Positions 25,742 through 34,174 of a stretch of 64,000 nucleotides of DNA are shown in pieces. The first letter of the stretch is position 1; each line of letters begins with the position of its first letter. Below the pieces are notes generated by a model, which did not search any database, was not told the origin of the DNA, and saw nothing but the letters and a program-made list of their open reading frames with translations. Source of the stretch: Flavobacteriaceae bacterium (GTDB lineage: Bacteria > Bacteroidota > Bacteroidia > Flavobacteriales > Weeksellaceae); NCBI GenBank assembly GCA_030538275.1, contig JAUNUH010000002.1, positions 186,001-250,000 of the forward strand. Direction: 5' to 3'. A program made the translations under genes and the position numbers.

Positions 25742-28546
25742 TTAATGCGCTTCCAACCAGTTTTTGCCAACTCCACAATCAACAATTAAAGGTATATCAA
25801 ATGTTAAAGCGTTTTCCATAGTGGTTTTGATAATAGGCAGAATTACATCTACTTCAGATTTAGGTACTTCAAAAATCAACTCATCATGAACTTGTAATAG
25901 CATTTTGGTATCATACCCCTTTAATATTTCATGAAGTTTCACCATGGCTACCTTTATGACATCTGCAGCACTTCCTTGTACAGGAGCATTGATAGCCGTG
26001 CGTTCTGCCTGGCCTTTTACTACCCAATTTTGTGAATGGATATCTGGCAAATATCTTCTGCGGCCCAAAATGGTTTCTACATAGCCTAATTTGCGAGCTT
26101 TAGCAATTTGTTCATCCATAAATTCCTTCAAACGAGGGTAAGTTCTGAAGTAGGTATCAATTAAATCTTTGGATTCACTTCTAGACAAGTCTGTTTGGTT
26201 ACTCAGACCAAATGCAGAAACGCCGTATATGATTCCGAAATTTACTGTTTTGGCATGGCTGCGCTGCTCGCGAGTTACTTCTGCAAGCGGAACATCAAAA
26301 ACACGTGCCGCAGTGGCAGCATGTATATCTTCTCCTTTCAAAAACGAGGCTTTCATGGTTTCATCTCCGCTCATACCCGCAACCAACCGCAACTCGATTT
26401 GTGAGTAATCTGCTGCCAGTAATACATAATCTTCGTTTTTGGCGACAAACGCTTTGCGTACCATCTGCCCTCGTTCTGTACGAATAGGTATGTTTTGTAA
26501 ATTTGGATTATTGGACGCCAGTCTTCCAGTAGCTGCAACCGTTTGCGCAAAAGTTGTATGAATCCGTCCTGTTAGGCTATTCACCTCAAGAGGAAGGGCA
26601 TCCACGTAGGTAGATTTTAATTTTTGAATTTGACGGTATTCCAAAACTTCTTTTACAATAGGATGTTTATCTCTTAATTCTATTAATACATCCTCGGAAG
26701 TTTTGTATTGTCCTGTTCGAGTTTTTTTGGCTTTTTTATTAATTTCAAGTTCTTCAAACAAGATTTCGCCCAATTGTTTGGGGGAATTTATGTTGAATTC
26801 TCTACCTGCTTCAGCAAAAATATTTTCTTCCAGTTGTTGAAGCTCTTTTTCCAAAGATTGTGACATTTGATTCAGGACAGACACGTCCACTGTAATGCCA
26901 TTGTTTTCCATCTGTGCAAGAACATTTACCAAGGGAAATTCTACATTTTCTAGCAAGGCACCAGCTTGTATGTTTTCAATCATGGGTTCAAACACTTTTT
27001 TCAAACGCAAGGTAACATCTGTGTCTTCTACGGCATATTCGGTTTGAATCTGAATGTCCACCGCTCTGATAGTTTTTTGATTTTTTCCGGGTTTACCTAT
27101 CAAGCTTTCAATTTCTACAGGTTCATATTTCAGGTATGTTTCAGACAAAACATTCAGTCCATGGCGCATATCGGGATTGATCACGTAGTGCGCGACCATT
27201 GTGTCAAAAATCGGCCCCGATAATTCAATTCCATATTTATTAAGAACTTTTATATCATATTTTAAATTTTGTCCTATTTTCAATTGGGATGAATTTTCCA
27301 AAATAGGTTTGAATTCTTCTAGTATTAATCGGGTTTCTTCAAAATTTTCGGGAAAATTTACATAATAACCCATATCTGCTTCATAAGAAAATGCCAATCC
27401 CACTAATTCTGCTGTTTGCGCATTCAGACCAGTGGTTTCAGAATCCAGACATATTTCTTTTTGTTTTAATAAATTTTGAATCAATATTTTACGCCCCATT
27501 TCAGAATCTACTAATTGATAAAAATGTGGACGTGTTTCTATGTTTTCAAACGATGATTCTGTGGTGATTTCTGACGTAGAACTATCGCCAAACATAGATA
27601 TTTGTTCTCCTTCTGTAATTTGCGGTTTGTCTGCATCAATTTTTTCTTCAACATTATACGTTCTGTATAGATTTTCCAGCAATCTTCTGAATTCAAGTTC
27701 CGTGAAAATTTCTTTGATTTTGTCAAAATCAGGATGTTCAACTTTGTATTCGATTTCACAAAACTCCACTGGCGCATCTACGAGAATCGTGGCTAATTTT
27801 TTAGACAAAAACGCCTGATCCCTATAATTTTCTACATTTTCACGTAATTTTCCTTTCAATGCATCCAAATTCTCGTACAATCCTTCCATACTGCCAAAAT
27901 CACTCAACAATTTCTGCGCAGTTTTAGGCCCTACACCTGGAATCCCAGGAATATTATCTACCGCATCGCCTGTCATACCTAGATAATCTATCACCTGTAG
28001 CGGGTCTTCTATCCCGAATTTGGAGCAAACCTCTTCTCTTCCCCAAATCTCAATTCCATTACCGCGAGACGAGGGTTTGTACATCTTTATTTGATCGTTT
28101 ACCAATTGGGCAAAATCCTTGTCAGGCGTCATCATATAGGTAGTAAATCCTTTTTCCGCAGCTAGATTTGCCAAAGTGGCAATTACGTCATCCGCTTCAT
28201 AACCTTCTGCATACTTTATCGGGATTTGCATGGCACGCAATATCTCTTGAATATAGGGAACAGCCACTTTGATCCCTTCTGGAGTTTCATCTCGATTGGC
28301 CTTGTATTCCGGAAAATATTCATGACGTAATGTAGAAGCACTGCCCACATCAAAAACTACAGCCAAATGAGTGGGTTTTTCACGCTTCAATACATCCAAC
28401 AAAGAATTTAAAAATCCTAAAATTGCAGAGGTGTTTAATCCTTTTGAATTGATTCTGGGATTTTTAATAAAAGCATAGTATCCTCTGAAAATCAAAGCAT
28501 ATGCATCTAATAAGAAAAGTCGCTTATCGGTGTTTTGATCAGTCAT
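25742..28546 (-). CDS. polA: DNA polymerase I
   Basis: A 934-residue repair and Okazaki-fragment-processing polymerase. I choose the start MTDQNTDKRL at 28546, because an in-frame ATG 54 bases upstream adds a non-conserved, AT-rich stretch. The 5'-3' exonuclease domain (about 8-300) has VVFDVG, YEADD and a GIPGVGPKTA helix-hairpin-helix. The 3'-5' exonuclease domain (about 345-520) keeps its acidic residues (CLDSETTGL), so proofreading should be active. The polymerase domain (about 540-934) has ADYSQIELR, the O-helix RSHAKTVNFGIIYG and QVHDELIFE. Length is normal. It diverges from the prolyl oligopeptidase gene. Confidence 0.98.
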   Translation of the reverse strand: MTDQNTDKRLFLLDAYALIFRGYYAFIKNPRINSKGLNTSAILGFLNSLLDVLKREKPTHLAVVFDVGSASTLRHEYFPEYKANRDETPEGIKVAVPYIQEILRAMQIPIKYAEGYEADDVIATLANLAAEKGFTTYMMTPDKDFAQLVNDQIKMYKPSSRGNGIEIWGREEVCSKFGIEDPLQVIDYLGMTGDAVDNIPGIPGVGPKTAQKLLSDFGSMEGLYENLDALKGKLRENVENYRDQAFLSKKLATILVDAPVEFCEIEYKVEHPDFDKIKEIFTELEFRRLLENLYRTYNVEEKIDADKPQITEGEQISMFGDSSTSEITTESSFENIETRPHFYQLVDSEMGRKILIQNLLKQKEICLDSETTGLNAQTAELVGLAFSYEADMGYYVNFPENFEETRLILEEFKPILENSSQLKIGQNLKYDIKVLNKYGIELSGPIFDTMVAHYVINPDMRHGLNVLSETYLKYEPVEIESLIGKPGKNQKTIRAVDIQIQTEYAVEDTDVTLRLKKVFEPMIENIQAGALLENVEFPLVNVLAQMENNGITVDVSVLNQMSQSLEKELQQLEENIFAEAGREFNINSPKQLGEILFEELEINKKAKKTRTGQYKTSEDVLIELRDKHPIVKEVLEYRQIQKLKSTYVDALPLEVNSLTGRIHTTFAQTVAATGRLASNNPNLQNIPIRTERGQMVRKAFVAKNEDYVLLAADYSQIELRLVAGMSGDETMKASFLKGEDIHAATAARVFDVPLAEVTREQRSHAKTVNFGIIYGVSAFGLSNQTDLSRSESKDLIDTYFRTYPRLKEFMDEQIAKARKLGYVETILGRRRYLPDIHSQNWVVKGQAERTAINAPVQGSAADVIKVAMVKLHEILKGYDTKMLLQVHDELIFEVPKSEVDVILPIIKTTMENALTFDIPLIVDCGVGKNWLEAH

Positions 28547-28644
28547 AATCTGTTTTGAAAACGATAAATATATGAATAATTCATCGGTAGAGAAATTCAA
28601 TATTCATAATTAATCATTAACTTTCACCACCAATTTTGAAAATA

Positions 28645-30774
28645 ATGAGAAAAACACTTCTTTTAATTATCGCTGGATCCTTGTTGTCATGTACAACACA
28701 ACAGCTCCCAACCAACACAAAAGATACAACTGTGAAATATCCGAAAACCAAAAAAGGAAATGTAACCTATCAACATTTTGGCACCACCGTAAATGACCCA
28801 TATCGCTGGCTGGAAGATGATTTGGCAGAAGACACAAAAGATTGGGTAAAAGAACAAAACAAGCTTACTTTTGCTTATTTGGAGCAAATTCCTTTTCGAG
28901 ACCAAATTAAAAAACAAATGACCAATTTGTGGAATTATGAAAGAGTTTCTTCTCCTTTTAAAGAAGGTAAATGGACCTATTTTTACAAAAATGATGGCTT
29001 GCAACAACACGCCGTTTTGTATAGACAAAAAGAAAACGGAAAACCAGAAGTTTTTCTAGATCCAAATAAATTTTCGGCAGATGGTACTACTTCCTTGGCC
29101 GGCATTAGCTTTACCAAAGATGGAAGTAGAGCAGCTTATTCCATTTCTGAAGGTGGATCCGACTGGAGAAAAATTATTGTAATCGAAACAGAAACCAAAA
29201 AACAAATAGAAGATACCTTGATTGATGTGAAATTCAGCGGAATTTCATGGAAAGGAAATGACGGATTCTACTATTCTTCCTACGACAAACCCGTTGGTAG
29301 CGAATTATCCGCCAAAACCAATCAACATAAATTGTATTATCACCAAATAGGACAAAAACAAAGTACAGACGAACTCATCTTTGGTGGCGAAAAAACACCT
29401 CGTAGATACATAAGCGGTGGTGTTACAGAGGATGGAAGATACCTGGTCGTAAGCGCAGCAGAATCTACTACCGGAAGCGAAGTCTATATACGGGATTTGA
29501 AAAATAATCAAAAAGACTTTAGCGTAATTCTAGATAATTTTGATACCACTTCTTATATCGTGGACAGCGATGGTGACGATCTATATATTATTACCAATCT
29601 CAACGCGCCTAATAATCGACTGGTAAAAACTACCATCAAAAATCCTCACCCATCTACTTGGGTAGATGTGATTCCAGAAACGGAAAATGTATTGAGCGTT
29701 TCTACAGCAGGTGGATTTTTATTCGCATCGTATATGAAAGACGCCAATGACCAGGTTTTACAATTTAATCATAGCGGAAAATTAATTCGCGAAATCAAAC
29801 TCCCTGGATTGGGTTCGGTAGGTGGATTTAGTGGTAAAAAAGAAGAAAAAGAATTATATTACGGATTTTCAAATTACATCAATCCAAATACCATTTATAA
29901 ATACGATGTAATTTCTGGAGTATCACAATTATATCAAAAGCCAAAAATAAACTTTGACCCAGAGCGCTTCGAAAGCAAACAAGTATTTTATACTTCTAAA
30001 GACGGAACAAAAGTTCCAATGATGATTACCTACAAAAAAGGATTAGAATTAAATGGTAAAAATCCTACCATTTTGTACGGATATGGCGGCTTCAATATTA
30101 GCCTTACCCCAGGATTCAGTGTAGCCAATGCTGTTTGGCTAGAAAACGGTGGAATCTATGCAGTTGCCAATTTGCGTGGAGGCGGGGAATACGGAAAAAA
30201 ATGGCATGACGGTGGACGCCAATTGAATAAAAAGAACGTTTTTAATGATTTTATCGCTGCCGCAGAATACTTACAAAAAAACGGATATACATCACCAGAT
30301 TATACAGCCATTTCTGGCGGGTCTAATGGGGGATTGCTCGTAGGTGCTGTCCAGACGATGCGCCCAGATCTTATAAGAGTGGCATTGCCAGCAGTTGGAG
30401 TGCTCGATATGTTGCGCTATCACACCTTTACAGCTGGTGCAGGATGGGCTTATGATTACGGAACAGCAGAAGACAACAAAGAAATGTTCGAGTATATCAA
30501 ATCCTACTCACCCGTACACAATGTGAAACCAGGTATATGCTACCCATCCACCATGGTTACAACAGGTGATCATGACGATCGCGTTGTTCCTGCGCATAGC
30601 TACAAATTTGCCGCAGAATTACAAGATAAACAATCTTGTGCCAAGCCTACTTTGATTAGAATCGAAACCAAAGCCGGTCATGGCGCAGGAAAACCAACAG
30701 AATTAATTATAGAAGAAAATACAGACAAACAAGCTTTTGCCTTGTATGAAATGGGAATCAGAAGTTTAAATTAA
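28645..30774 (+). CDS. Prolyl oligopeptidase, S9A family, lipoprotein
   Basis: A 709-residue serine endopeptidase cutting after proline in short peptides. The ATG at 28645 gives a lipoprotein signal peptide (MRKTLLLIIAGSLLSC, lipobox LLSC), so it should be membrane-anchored in the periplasm; a TTG three codons upstream is a weaker start. A seven-bladed propeller (about 80-430) precedes the alpha/beta hydrolase domain with Ser560 in GGSNGG, Asp644/645 in GDHDDRVVP and His679 in KAGHGAG. Together with DPP IV at 12167 and the POT carriers it forms a second source of short peptides. It is followed by a strong hairpin. Confidence 0.95.
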   Translation: MRKTLLLIIAGSLLSCTTQQLPTNTKDTTVKYPKTKKGNVTYQHFGTTVNDPYRWLEDDLAEDTKDWVKEQNKLTFAYLEQIPFRDQIKKQMTNLWNYERVSSPFKEGKWTYFYKNDGLQQHAVLYRQKENGKPEVFLDPNKFSADGTTSLAGISFTKDGSRAAYSISEGGSDWRKIIVIETETKKQIEDTLIDVKFSGISWKGNDGFYYSSYDKPVGSELSAKTNQHKLYYHQIGQKQSTDELIFGGEKTPRRYISGGVTEDGRYLVVSAAESTTGSEVYIRDLKNNQKDFSVILDNFDTTSYIVDSDGDDLYIITNLNAPNNRLVKTTIKNPHPSTWVDVIPETENVLSVSTAGGFLFASYMKDANDQVLQFNHSGKLIREIKLPGLGSVGGFSGKKEEKELYYGFSNYINPNTIYKYDVISGVSQLYQKPKINFDPERFESKQVFYTSKDGTKVPMMITYKKGLELNGKNPTILYGYGGFNISLTPGFSVANAVWLENGGIYAVANLRGGGEYGKKWHDGGRQLNKKNVFNDFIAAAEYLQKNGYTSPDYTAISGGSNGGLLVGAVQTMRPDLIRVALPAVGVLDMLRYHTFTAGAGWAYDYGTAEDNKEMFEYIKSYSPVHNVKPGICYPSTMVTTGDHDDRVVPAHSYKFAAELQDKQSCAKPTLIRIETKAGHGAGKPTELIIEENTDKQAFALYEMGIRSLN

Positions 30775-30873
30775 TGAAATGGATTCTTTCTTAAATGCAA
30801 ATCAAGACAAGAAAAAGCTTGAAATGAAATAGAAAAACCATCCATCATTAATGGTTTGAATATTCCAATTTTG

Positions 30874-30912
30874 AAGCGGAAAATGATTTTTATTCTTCAT
30901 TTTCCGCTTTTC
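30874..30912 (+). terminator. Terminator after the prolyl oligopeptidase gene
   Basis: A perfect 13-bp stem (30874-30886 with 30897-30909, core AGCGGAAAATGA) with a 10-base loop, followed by TTTCTCTTTCT. It lies 100 bases downstream of the stop and upstream of the next gene's -7-like TATATTTG (30932-30939). Confidence 0.6.
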
Positions 30913-30959
30913 TCTTTCTCCAGGATTTACCTATATTTGTAATGTAAGCATAACAATTG

Positions 30960-31913
30960 ATGAAATCACTCGAAGAAATTCTTCCTATTCGCCATCCGCT
31001 TATTATAGCACCCATGTTTTTGGTTTCGAATGTAGAAATGATAAAAGAAGGAATGGAAATGGGCGTTGCGGGTTGCATTCCAGCATTGAACTATCGCAGT
31101 ATTGAAGAGTTAATAGCCGCCATTCACGAGCTGAAAGCTGCCAAAACACCAAATGGAGCCTTTGGATTTAATTTAATTGTCAATAAATCCAATATAAAAT
31201 ACAAATCCCAATTAGAGGCAATTTGTGCACATGGCGCAGATTTCATCATTACATCTTTGGGCAGCCCAGAAGAAACTATCAAAATGGCACACCAACACGG
31301 AATCAAGGTTTTCTGCGATGTAACCAATGTAGAATATGCCAAAAAAGTAGAAAAACTAGGAGCAGATGCTTTAATTGCAGTAAACAATACAGCCGGCGGA
31401 CATAGAGGAAATATGGCACCCGAACATATCATCTCTGCCTTGAAAAAGGAATGTCAAATTCCAGTGATTTCAGCCGGAGGCGTTGGTAATTATGACCAAT
31501 TTCAATACATAATGTCCTTGGGCGCAGCAGGAATTTCGGTCGGGAGCCCATTTATTGCAAGCCTAGAATCAAACGTGAGTGAGGAATACAAAAATGCCTG
31601 TGTGGATTATGGAAAAAATGATATCGTGATGACCGAAAAAATTTCGGGAACACCTTGTACAGTGATTAATACACCCTATGTTCAAAAAATCGGAACCAAA
31701 ACATCTACACTCGAAAAATTTTTAAATAAAAATAAAAAACTCAAGAAATACATCAAATTATTGAGATTCGTAAAAGGCAATAATGCCGTAACAAAAGCCG
31801 CTACACAAGCCACCTACAAAACGGTATGGGTAGCCGGTCCTTCTATAGAAGAAACCAAAGAAATTCAGAGCGTAAAAGAAATTCTTCAAAGAATTCTATT
31901 TCCTGGCAAATGA
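30960..31913 (+). CDS. NAD(P)H-dependent flavin oxidoreductase (nitronate monooxygenase family)
   Basis: A 317-residue FMN-binding TIM-barrel protein of the nitronate monooxygenase / 2-nitropropane dioxygenase family. Visible features are the N-terminal HPLIIAPM, the NTAGGHRG active-site segment (about 142-149), VISAGGVGNYDQF (about 170-182) and GAAGISVGSPFIA binding FMN phosphate (about 190-202). Enzymes of this family oxidise nitronates or act as flavin-dependent enoyl reductases; the exact substrate cannot be read. The ATG at 30960 is chosen over the TTG directly before it. It is cytoplasmic. A TATATTTG box lies 21 bases upstream. Confidence 0.9.
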   Translation: MKSLEEILPIRHPLIIAPMFLVSNVEMIKEGMEMGVAGCIPALNYRSIEELIAAIHELKAAKTPNGAFGFNLIVNKSNIKYKSQLEAICAHGADFIITSLGSPEETIKMAHQHGIKVFCDVTNVEYAKKVEKLGADALIAVNNTAGGHRGNMAPEHIISALKKECQIPVISAGGVGNYDQFQYIMSLGAAGISVGSPFIASLESNVSEEYKNACVDYGKNDIVMTEKISGTPCTVINTPYVQKIGTKTSTLEKFLNKNKKLKKYIKLLRFVKGNNAVTKAATQATYKTVWVAGPSIEETKEIQSVKEILQRILFPGK

Positions 31914-31991
31914 ATTTAAGTTTACAATTTGCAAAGAATAAAAGGATCAACATCAAATTTATATCTTTGGCTAAATTTTTGAATTATCCAT

Positions 31992-32597
31992 ATGAAAATG
32001 AGTAAAATGGACAAAATATTAGTATTAGCAATTCTTTCTGGTGTAATTGCAGCTTGCAATTCTACAGTAGGAAATAAGACTCATGAAAAGACAATACCCG
32101 CAACCGAAATAGAAATGCAAAACGAGAAGAATGAATTCACCGAAATTGAAACACCAGACGGAATAATGCTTCTCGGCAAAATCAATCGAAAGGCTTTAGA
32201 CAACCCGCAATTTAATTGGTATCAGCAAGAAGCAGATTTTCACCAACTTAACACAGAGCTGATAAACAGTTTCAAAAAAGATTTAAAGGATTTTGAAGTT
32301 GAAATCTTTATGGGAACTTGGTGCTCAGACAGTCATCGCGACGTGCCCGCATTCTTCAAAATTGCGCAGGCAGCAGACTACCCAGAAAGTAAAATAAAAA
32401 TGTATGCCTTAGACGAAAACAAAAATTCACCATCAGGCATAGAAAAAGACCGAAACGTGTATTATGTACCAACTTTTATCTTCTTAAAAGACGGAAACGA
32501 AATGGGTAGAATCGTTGAATCGCCCATCAACAGCCTAGAAGAAGACATACGAGACATCGTTGCTGGCCATCCACAAACACCCAACTACGCCCAATAA
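31992..32597 (+). CDS. Thioredoxin-like lipoprotein with CxxS site
   Basis: A 201-residue lipoprotein (lipobox VIAAC, Cys22) with a thioredoxin-like domain (about 95-195). The active site reads GTWCSDS, so Cys111 is present but the second cysteine is Ser114. A single-cysteine site favours mixed-disulphide or reducing chemistry over ordinary disulphide exchange. The cis-proline loop is YYVPTFIFLKDG. It should sit on the periplasmic face of the inner membrane or at the outer membrane. It precedes the DUF4230 gene with 3 bases between stop and start, a likely two-gene operon. Substrate unknown. Confidence 0.82.
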   Translation: MKMSKMDKILVLAILSGVIAACNSTVGNKTHEKTIPATEIEMQNEKNEFTEIETPDGIMLLGKINRKALDNPQFNWYQQEADFHQLNTELINSFKKDLKDFEVEIFMGTWCSDSHRDVPAFFKIAQAADYPESKIKMYALDENKNSPSGIEKDRNVYYVPTFIFLKDGNEMGRIVESPINSLEEDIRDIVAGHPQTPNYAQ

Positions 32598-32600
32598 AAA

Positions 32601-33215
32601 TTGAATTACGTAAAAAAATATTTCAAGTACCTGCTGGTTTTTCTGGCAGGTATTTTATTCACATGGCTGGCGGTACAGCTCACCAAAAAAGATACACGAA
32701 GCGAGGCGTCACACACCATAGCATACGGTATTCAGCGGCTTAACAAGCTTGTGGTAGCAGAACAAACCTATGCCAATTTCTACTCACACAAGAGCAAGAC
32801 CAGCTATTTTGGCGAAATCCTTTCATTTGACAAAAATCTACTGCTCAAAGTCGAAATTAAAGCCCAGGCAAGCTACGATCTCAGCCAAATGGAAGTGAGC
32901 ATAGATTCCGTCAACCAAATTATTCATATCAAAAAAATACCCGAAATCAAAATTGAAACTTTTCCCGATGTCGAGTTTTTTGATATGAACCAGAGCATGC
33001 TCAATCAATTCAGCAAAGAAGATTTGAACGGCATCAAGCAACGTGCAGTTCAGGAAGTTCAGGCCACCATAGATCAAAGCGATTTGCGCCAACAAGCACA
33101 TCAACAGCTCATCCATAATCTCGAGGAAATCTATCTACTCGCCAAAATCTACAACTGGAAAATACAGGACGACACAGCTTATGCACAAGAGCTAAAAGAT
33201 AGAATTAAAATATAA
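32601..33215 (+). CDS. DUF4230 family membrane-anchored protein
   Basis: A 204-residue protein with one N-terminal membrane helix (about 8-27, KYLLVFLAGILFTWLAVQL) and a soluble domain of the DUF4230 type (about 40-195: RLNKLVVAEQTYANFYSH, LKVEIKAQASYDLSQM, IHIKKIPEIKIETFPDVEFFD). The function of this family is unknown; the soluble part should face the periplasm. The start is TTG at 32601, and no ATG fits. It follows the thioredoxin-like lipoprotein almost without a gap. The family call is from memory of its conserved segments. Confidence 0.8.
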   Translation: MNYVKKYFKYLLVFLAGILFTWLAVQLTKKDTRSEASHTIAYGIQRLNKLVVAEQTYANFYSHKSKTSYFGEILSFDKNLLLKVEIKAQASYDLSQMEVSIDSVNQIIHIKKIPEIKIETFPDVEFFDMNQSMLNQFSKEDLNGIKQRAVQEVQATIDQSDLRQQAHQQLIHNLEEIYLLAKIYNWKIQDDTAYAQELKDRIKI

Positions 33216-33237
33216 ATTTTTTTTGTAGAAGCTATTA

Positions 33238-33368
33238 CGCGCTTTCTGTGGTAGTACGCAGTTCGTTGTCGACAAAGTTTTGCACAACAGGCGTTCCACT
33301 TCGTTCCACACGGTTGTACTGCACTTTGTAGCGTCAACGACCTTTGCGGGCTACCACTGCCAATCGCG
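33238..33368. repeat. Long GC-rich imperfect inverted repeat
   Basis: This fills the gap between the DUF4230 gene and the glycosylase. The left arm (33238-33287, with GTGGTAG, TCGTTG, ACAAAGT) pairs with the right arm (about 33310-33368, with CTACCAC, CAACGA, ACTTTGT) with small bulges. The centre holds the direct repeat TTCCACTTCGTTCCAC. The GC content is far above the flanking DNA. It differs in sequence from the element at 1231-1319. No support for a protein was found; 33369-33499 is AT-rich and empty. Confidence 0.65.
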
Positions 33369-33499
33369 GCTATGCCCAACACCAAAAACTCGCCTCGTAT
33401 AATCCGTTTTTTTAAAAGAAATTTAAAAATGAATACCTTTATAAATGAAATAGTTTAGATCAAAAAATAAATAATTATTTACCAAAAATCATTTAAGTA

Positions 33500-34078
33500 A
33501 TGGAAAATCAGCTCAAAAGATGCCATTGGGTCACCAACGATGAATTATACATGCGCTACCACGACCTCGAATGGGGCAAGCCGGTGTATGATGACGCTAC
33601 TCAATTCGAGTTTTTAATTTTAGAAACTTTTCAAGCAGGTTTGAGCTGGATTACGATTTTACGCAAAAGAGAAAATTTTCGAAAAGCCTTTGATAACTTT
33701 GATTACAAAAAAATAGCCCTTTATCAAGAAGAAAAAATTCAATCTCTATTACATGACCCAGGCATTATTCGCAATTCGATGAAAATAAGAGCAGCGGTGA
33801 ATAATGCGCAGCGATTTATAGAAATTCAACAAGAATTCGGCTCTTTCTGTAATTATATTTGGGGATTTACAAATAATAAGGTCGTTTTTGGGAATTATAA
33901 ACAACCCTCTCAAATTCCTGCCAACACACCGCTTTCAGATTTGATATCACAAGACTTGAAAAATCGCGGATTTAAATTCGTCGGAAGCACCGTAATCTAT
34001 GCGCATCTTCAAGCCACTGGCATAGTCAATGATCATTTGGAATCTTGTTTCAAAAATCCTTTAAACTTTCGCAAATAA
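33500..34078 (+). CDS. tag: DNA-3-methyladenine glycosylase I
   Basis: A 192-residue base-excision repair enzyme that removes 3-methyladenine from alkylated DNA. Zinc-binding residues of the family are in place (Cys8, His21, His179, Cys183), as are the glutamate in FLILETFQAGLSW (Glu42) and the segment RYHDLEWG. It stands alone, 96 bases before maeB, with no shared transcript obvious. Together with the alkyltransferase-like gene at 1392-1715 it is the second alkylation-damage gene of the window, although the two are far apart. Confidence 0.95.
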   Translation: MENQLKRCHWVTNDELYMRYHDLEWGKPVYDDATQFEFLILETFQAGLSWITILRKRENFRKAFDNFDYKKIALYQEEKIQSLLHDPGIIRNSMKIRAAVNNAQRFIEIQQEFGSFCNYIWGFTNNKVVFGNYKQPSQIPANTPLSDLISQDLKNRGFKFVGSTVIYAHLQATGIVNDHLESCFKNPLNFRK

Positions 34079-34174
34079 CCTGTTTTTTATTGTGTAGATT
34101 ATAAAATTAGGCTCAATTAATTATAAATTAGGATAAACATCAAATTTGCTACATTTGCAAACTGATTTGTATCT

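Noticed and set aside
30779..30832. 17-residue micro-ORF (MDSFLNANQDKKKLEMK) after the prolyl oligopeptidase gene
   Set aside because: Short frames of this size are expected by chance, and there is no conserved pattern or promoter.
33179..33385. 68-codon minus-strand open frame over the second palindromic element
   Set aside because: It overlaps the end of the DUF4230 gene and reads the repeat itself; the Cys/Arg-rich translation looks like a by-product of high GC.
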